Shown piece by piece: positions 35,137 to 36,578 of a stretch of 36,578 nucleotides of DNA (the stretch's first letter is position 1; every line of letters starts with the position of its first letter). The stretch is from Novosphingobium sp. Chol11 (GTDB lineage Bacteria; Pseudomonadota; Alphaproteobacteria; Sphingomonadales; Sphingomonadaceae), in NCBI RefSeq assembly GCF_945870625.1, contig NZ_CAMBTS010000016.1, positions 1 through 36,578 of the forward strand. The letters are read 5' to 3'. The notes beneath the pieces are model-generated. The model was given only the letters and a program-made list of their open reading frames with translations. It had not been told where the DNA came from and did no database searches. The position numbers and the translations under genes are program-made.

Positions 35137-35282
35137 TAGGGCCTTGGCCTTGAGCATCTGTGACGGATGGGGCCACGAGAAATTTTTTCGTGATTTAAGA
35201 CCAAGCCCGTGCGACGATTTAACATGATTGACCTGCTGCGCCCCGAGTTGGGGACAGTGCCCAACATAGGAGTCTCGATAAA

Positions 35283-35564
35283 ATGGCTAGGTTTTTGGGC
35301 TGCGCGGTTCTTGCCGTCCTATTGAGCGGTTGCGCTAGCAGCGGTGTGGTCCCGATGGACAAGGGCACATTCTTGATAACAAAGCGTAGCGCGCAATTTG
35401 GTACAGGAACGCCGTCCGGAGCGAAGGCAAAAGTGTATGCAGAGGCCAATGCGTTCTGCGAAATGCACGGGCAGGCGTTGGAAACGGTTGATCTCAAGCT
35501 AAGCTCCTCGCGAGCAGCGCATCCAGGGAGTGTTGAACTTCAATTCCGCTGCGTTGCAAAATAA
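35283..35564 (+). CDS. Small outer-membrane lipoprotein of unknown function
   Basis: A 93-residue putative lipoprotein. The signal peptide ends in the lipobox LSGC, with Cys17 as the lipidated residue, followed by ASSG, so outer-membrane sorting is likely. The mature part has VVPMDKGTFLITKRSAQFG and a second half with two cysteines (CEMHGQ and FRC). I know similar small lipoproteins beginning with a GVVPMDKGT-like stretch in proteobacteria, but no function. The start has AGGAG 10 bases upstream. The coding sequence is less GC-rich than the core to the left. The Sel1-like gene starts 34 bases later on the same strand. Confidence 0.75.
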   Translation: MARFLGCAVLAVLLSGCASSGVVPMDKGTFLITKRSAQFGTGTPSGAKAKVYAEANAFCEMHGQALETVDLKLSSSRAAHPGSVELQFRCVAK

Positions 35565-35598
35565 AATTCCCAGAATCGGGTTGGGCAGGAGAAGGCAC

Positions 35599-36435
35599 GT
35601 GCCAAAGAATTTTAAAACTACACGCTCGGCACTTCTCGCTGCGGTCCTACTTGCCGTAGCACAACCAGCTCAAGCAGGTTTTTTCAACAACACTGCATTC
35701 CTATCAGCCAACAAAGCCGACGAGAATGGAGACTACATTAAAGCTGCAAAGCTATATGCGAAAGTGGTCGAAGGCAGCAGTCCTGAGTTGGCTGCAGCCG
35801 CCGCTTTCAAACTCTACAAGTACTATTTGAACGGAGTGGGTGTATCCAAAGACCCCGAATCTGCTTTGCGCTATTTGTTAATTGCAGCTCAAAGCGTTGA
35901 CCCGACATGGGCGAAGATAGCCAACTGGGAAATGGGCTATCAGTTAATGACTGGCTTTGAAGGTACAAGGCAAGTCAAACGGGTTGAAGCGGTGCCGTAC
36001 TTTTTGCGGGCAAAGGAGCTAGGCGATCAAGGCAGCGGAAAAGCTCTTGAAACCCTTCAACTTTACCCTGAGGTAATTTGGGCTTCACGGTCAGATTTGT
36101 TCTCGCCTCCCAGCGTGCCAATTGCTCCTTTCAGTTTATCTGCGGCACGTCAGTTCCTGAGTTCAGGCGACATAGCCAAAGCTAAAGCGGCGCTTAATTG
36201 GCATGCTCGGCGGGGCAACGAGGGTGCCCAAGTCGAACTGGCATTGCTGCTTCTGACAAACGGAAGTCCTGACGATCTGCAAGAGGCTGGTGGATGGTTT
36301 CTACTTGCTGCTCGATCAGGGAATGCCGATGCCCAGCGGTTCTACGGGCTGATATTGATGGAGATCGCGAAGGCGTCTCCGCCAGAGGCCTTGGAATGGC
36401 TGCAGCGGTCAGCCGATCAAGGCAGCCCCGATTGA
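35599..36435 (+). pseudogene. Sel1-like repeat protein, cut at its 3' end by an IS element
   Basis: 278 codons from a GTG at 35599, with AGGAG 7 bases upstream. The signal peptide is clear (FKTTRSALLAAVLLAVAQPA, likely cleavage after Ala26). Sel1/TPR-like repeats follow, for example AAFKLYKYYLNGVGVSKDPE, AQVELALLLLTNGSPDD and DAQRFYGLILMEIAKA. The last repeat stops abruptly after DQGSPD, where another unit would be expected. The TGA stop (36433-36435) is the first three bases of the IS3-family left end, so the true C-terminus is missing. Base composition is AT-richer than the core: 27 of 60 bases are G or C at 35701-35760. Sel1 proteins mediate protein contacts; the role here is unknown. Confidence 0.75.
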
Positions 36436-36578
36436 CGTGACCCCCTGATTTTCCTCCAAGAATGATTAGAGTCCGGCCCCTTGAAGGACGGACAGATGAA
36501 GCGATCACGGTTCACGGAAGAGCAGATTATCGGAGTGCTGAAGGAGGCAGAGGCGGGCGGGAAGACAGCTGATCTGGC
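36433..36578 (+). mobile_element. Left end of an IS3-family insertion sequence (partial)
   Basis: The element appears to begin with TGACGTGACCCCCTGATTTT, a TG-starting terminal inverted repeat of the IS3 family, probably IS407-like. About 60 bases later the transposase reading frame A starts. The right end lies outside the window, so the second repeat and target duplication cannot be seen. It sits inside the Sel1-like gene. Confidence 0.75.
36496..36578 (+). CDS. IS3-family transposase OrfA, 5' part
   Basis: The first 27 codons of an IS3-family OrfA: MKRSRFTEEQIIGVLKEAEA, then GGKTADL, ending at the window edge. The start is highly characteristic of OrfA, the helix-turn-helix protein that is joined to OrfB by frameshifting to give the active transposase. 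A GAAGGACGG stretch upstream serves as ribosome binding region. Nothing can be said of OrfB or whether the element is intact. Confidence 0.9.
   Translation, partial: MKRSRFTEEQIIGVLKEAEAGGKTADL

Larger units (their letters stand above)
34957..35282. other. Gene-free stretch after tRNA-Ser
   Basis: 326 bases with no convincing gene. It begins AT-rich, with an 8-bp inverted repeat (34967-34974 and 34982-34989). A run of nine C and seven G (35121-35136) is flanked by imperfect inverted segments (near 35086-35098 and 35140-35150). A short CCCC/GGGG hairpin lies at 35241-35253. A 66-residue open frame at 35027-35227 and one on the other strand lack ribosome binding sites and resemble no protein I know. 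Confidence 0.55.

Noticed and set aside
34969..35157. A 62-residue open frame on the minus strand over the same stretch
   Set aside because: It has no ribosome binding site, overlaps the other dubious frame and shows no domain pattern.
35027..35227. A 66-residue open frame after tRNA-Ser
   Set aside because: No ribosome binding site, no recognisable family, and it runs through the C9-G7 tract. Treated as non-coding.

Overview
The window comes from a GC-rich alphaproteobacterial chromosome, most likely a sphingomonad (order Sphingomonadales; no closer placement is attempted). The clues are gene order and protein architecture: dusB-ntrB-ntrC-ntrY-ntrX followed by hfq-hflX, a fused ispDF, and a pyruvate dehydrogenase E1 beta subunit carrying its own lipoyl domain. 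Almost everything from 1 to about 34,950 is dense housekeeping sequence with short gaps, ATGA/GTGA stop-start overlaps, and frequent GTG and TTG starts.

Layout. (a) 48-517: two small Flp-type pilin genes on the minus strand. (b) 596-1143: a MutT-like Nudix gene and tRNA-Arg(ACG). (c) 1346-4474: pdhA, pdhB and a short squalene/phytoene-synthase-like gene, closed by a clear rho-independent terminator. (d) 4526-7440: an EF-hand protein, trmFO (minus), a YhhN membrane protein and a DUF952 gene coupled to gyrA. (e) 7437-15024: gyrA (minus), a secreted TPR-like protein, beta-carbonic anhydrase (minus), lipA with a COQ10-like gene, then cinA and a secreted four-cysteine protein (minus). (f) 15059-25789: ispDF (minus), then the plus-strand run dusB-ntrB-ntrC-ntrY-ntrX and the hfq-hflX pair. 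(g) 25798-34731: a ten-gene minus-strand run, mltB, an RlpA/SPOR-like gene, a D,D-carboxypeptidase, tmk, holB, metG, tatD, an MBL-fold hydrolase, a 56-residue membrane protein and mazG. It mixes cell-wall remodelling, nucleotide supply, replication and tRNA charging. (h) 34867-36578: tRNA-Ser(TGA), a 326-base gene-free stretch, then lower-GC accessory DNA with a small lipoprotein, a Sel1-like secreted protein and the left end of an IS3-family element.

How the genes work together. The nitrogen and redox circuit has two sensor kinase/regulator pairs. NtrC has the sigma-54 contact loop and NtrX lacks it, so the pairs should act differently on promoters. Next to them lies the most unusual protein here, an Hfq with two complete Sm domains in one chain; the first looks canonical and the second has lost part of the basic rim and a distal-face lysine. 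The mltB operon also contains an RlpA-like protein whose usual catalytic aspartate is replaced by arginine. At the right edge, the Sel1-like gene ends exactly where the IS element begins, which indicates disruption by insertion.

I found no CRISPR array, toxin-antitoxin pair, phage module or clearly new multi-gene defence system. The best leads are the tandem Hfq, the RlpA-like protein without its active-site aspartate, the IS-interrupted Sel1 gene and the odd sequence after tRNA-Ser.
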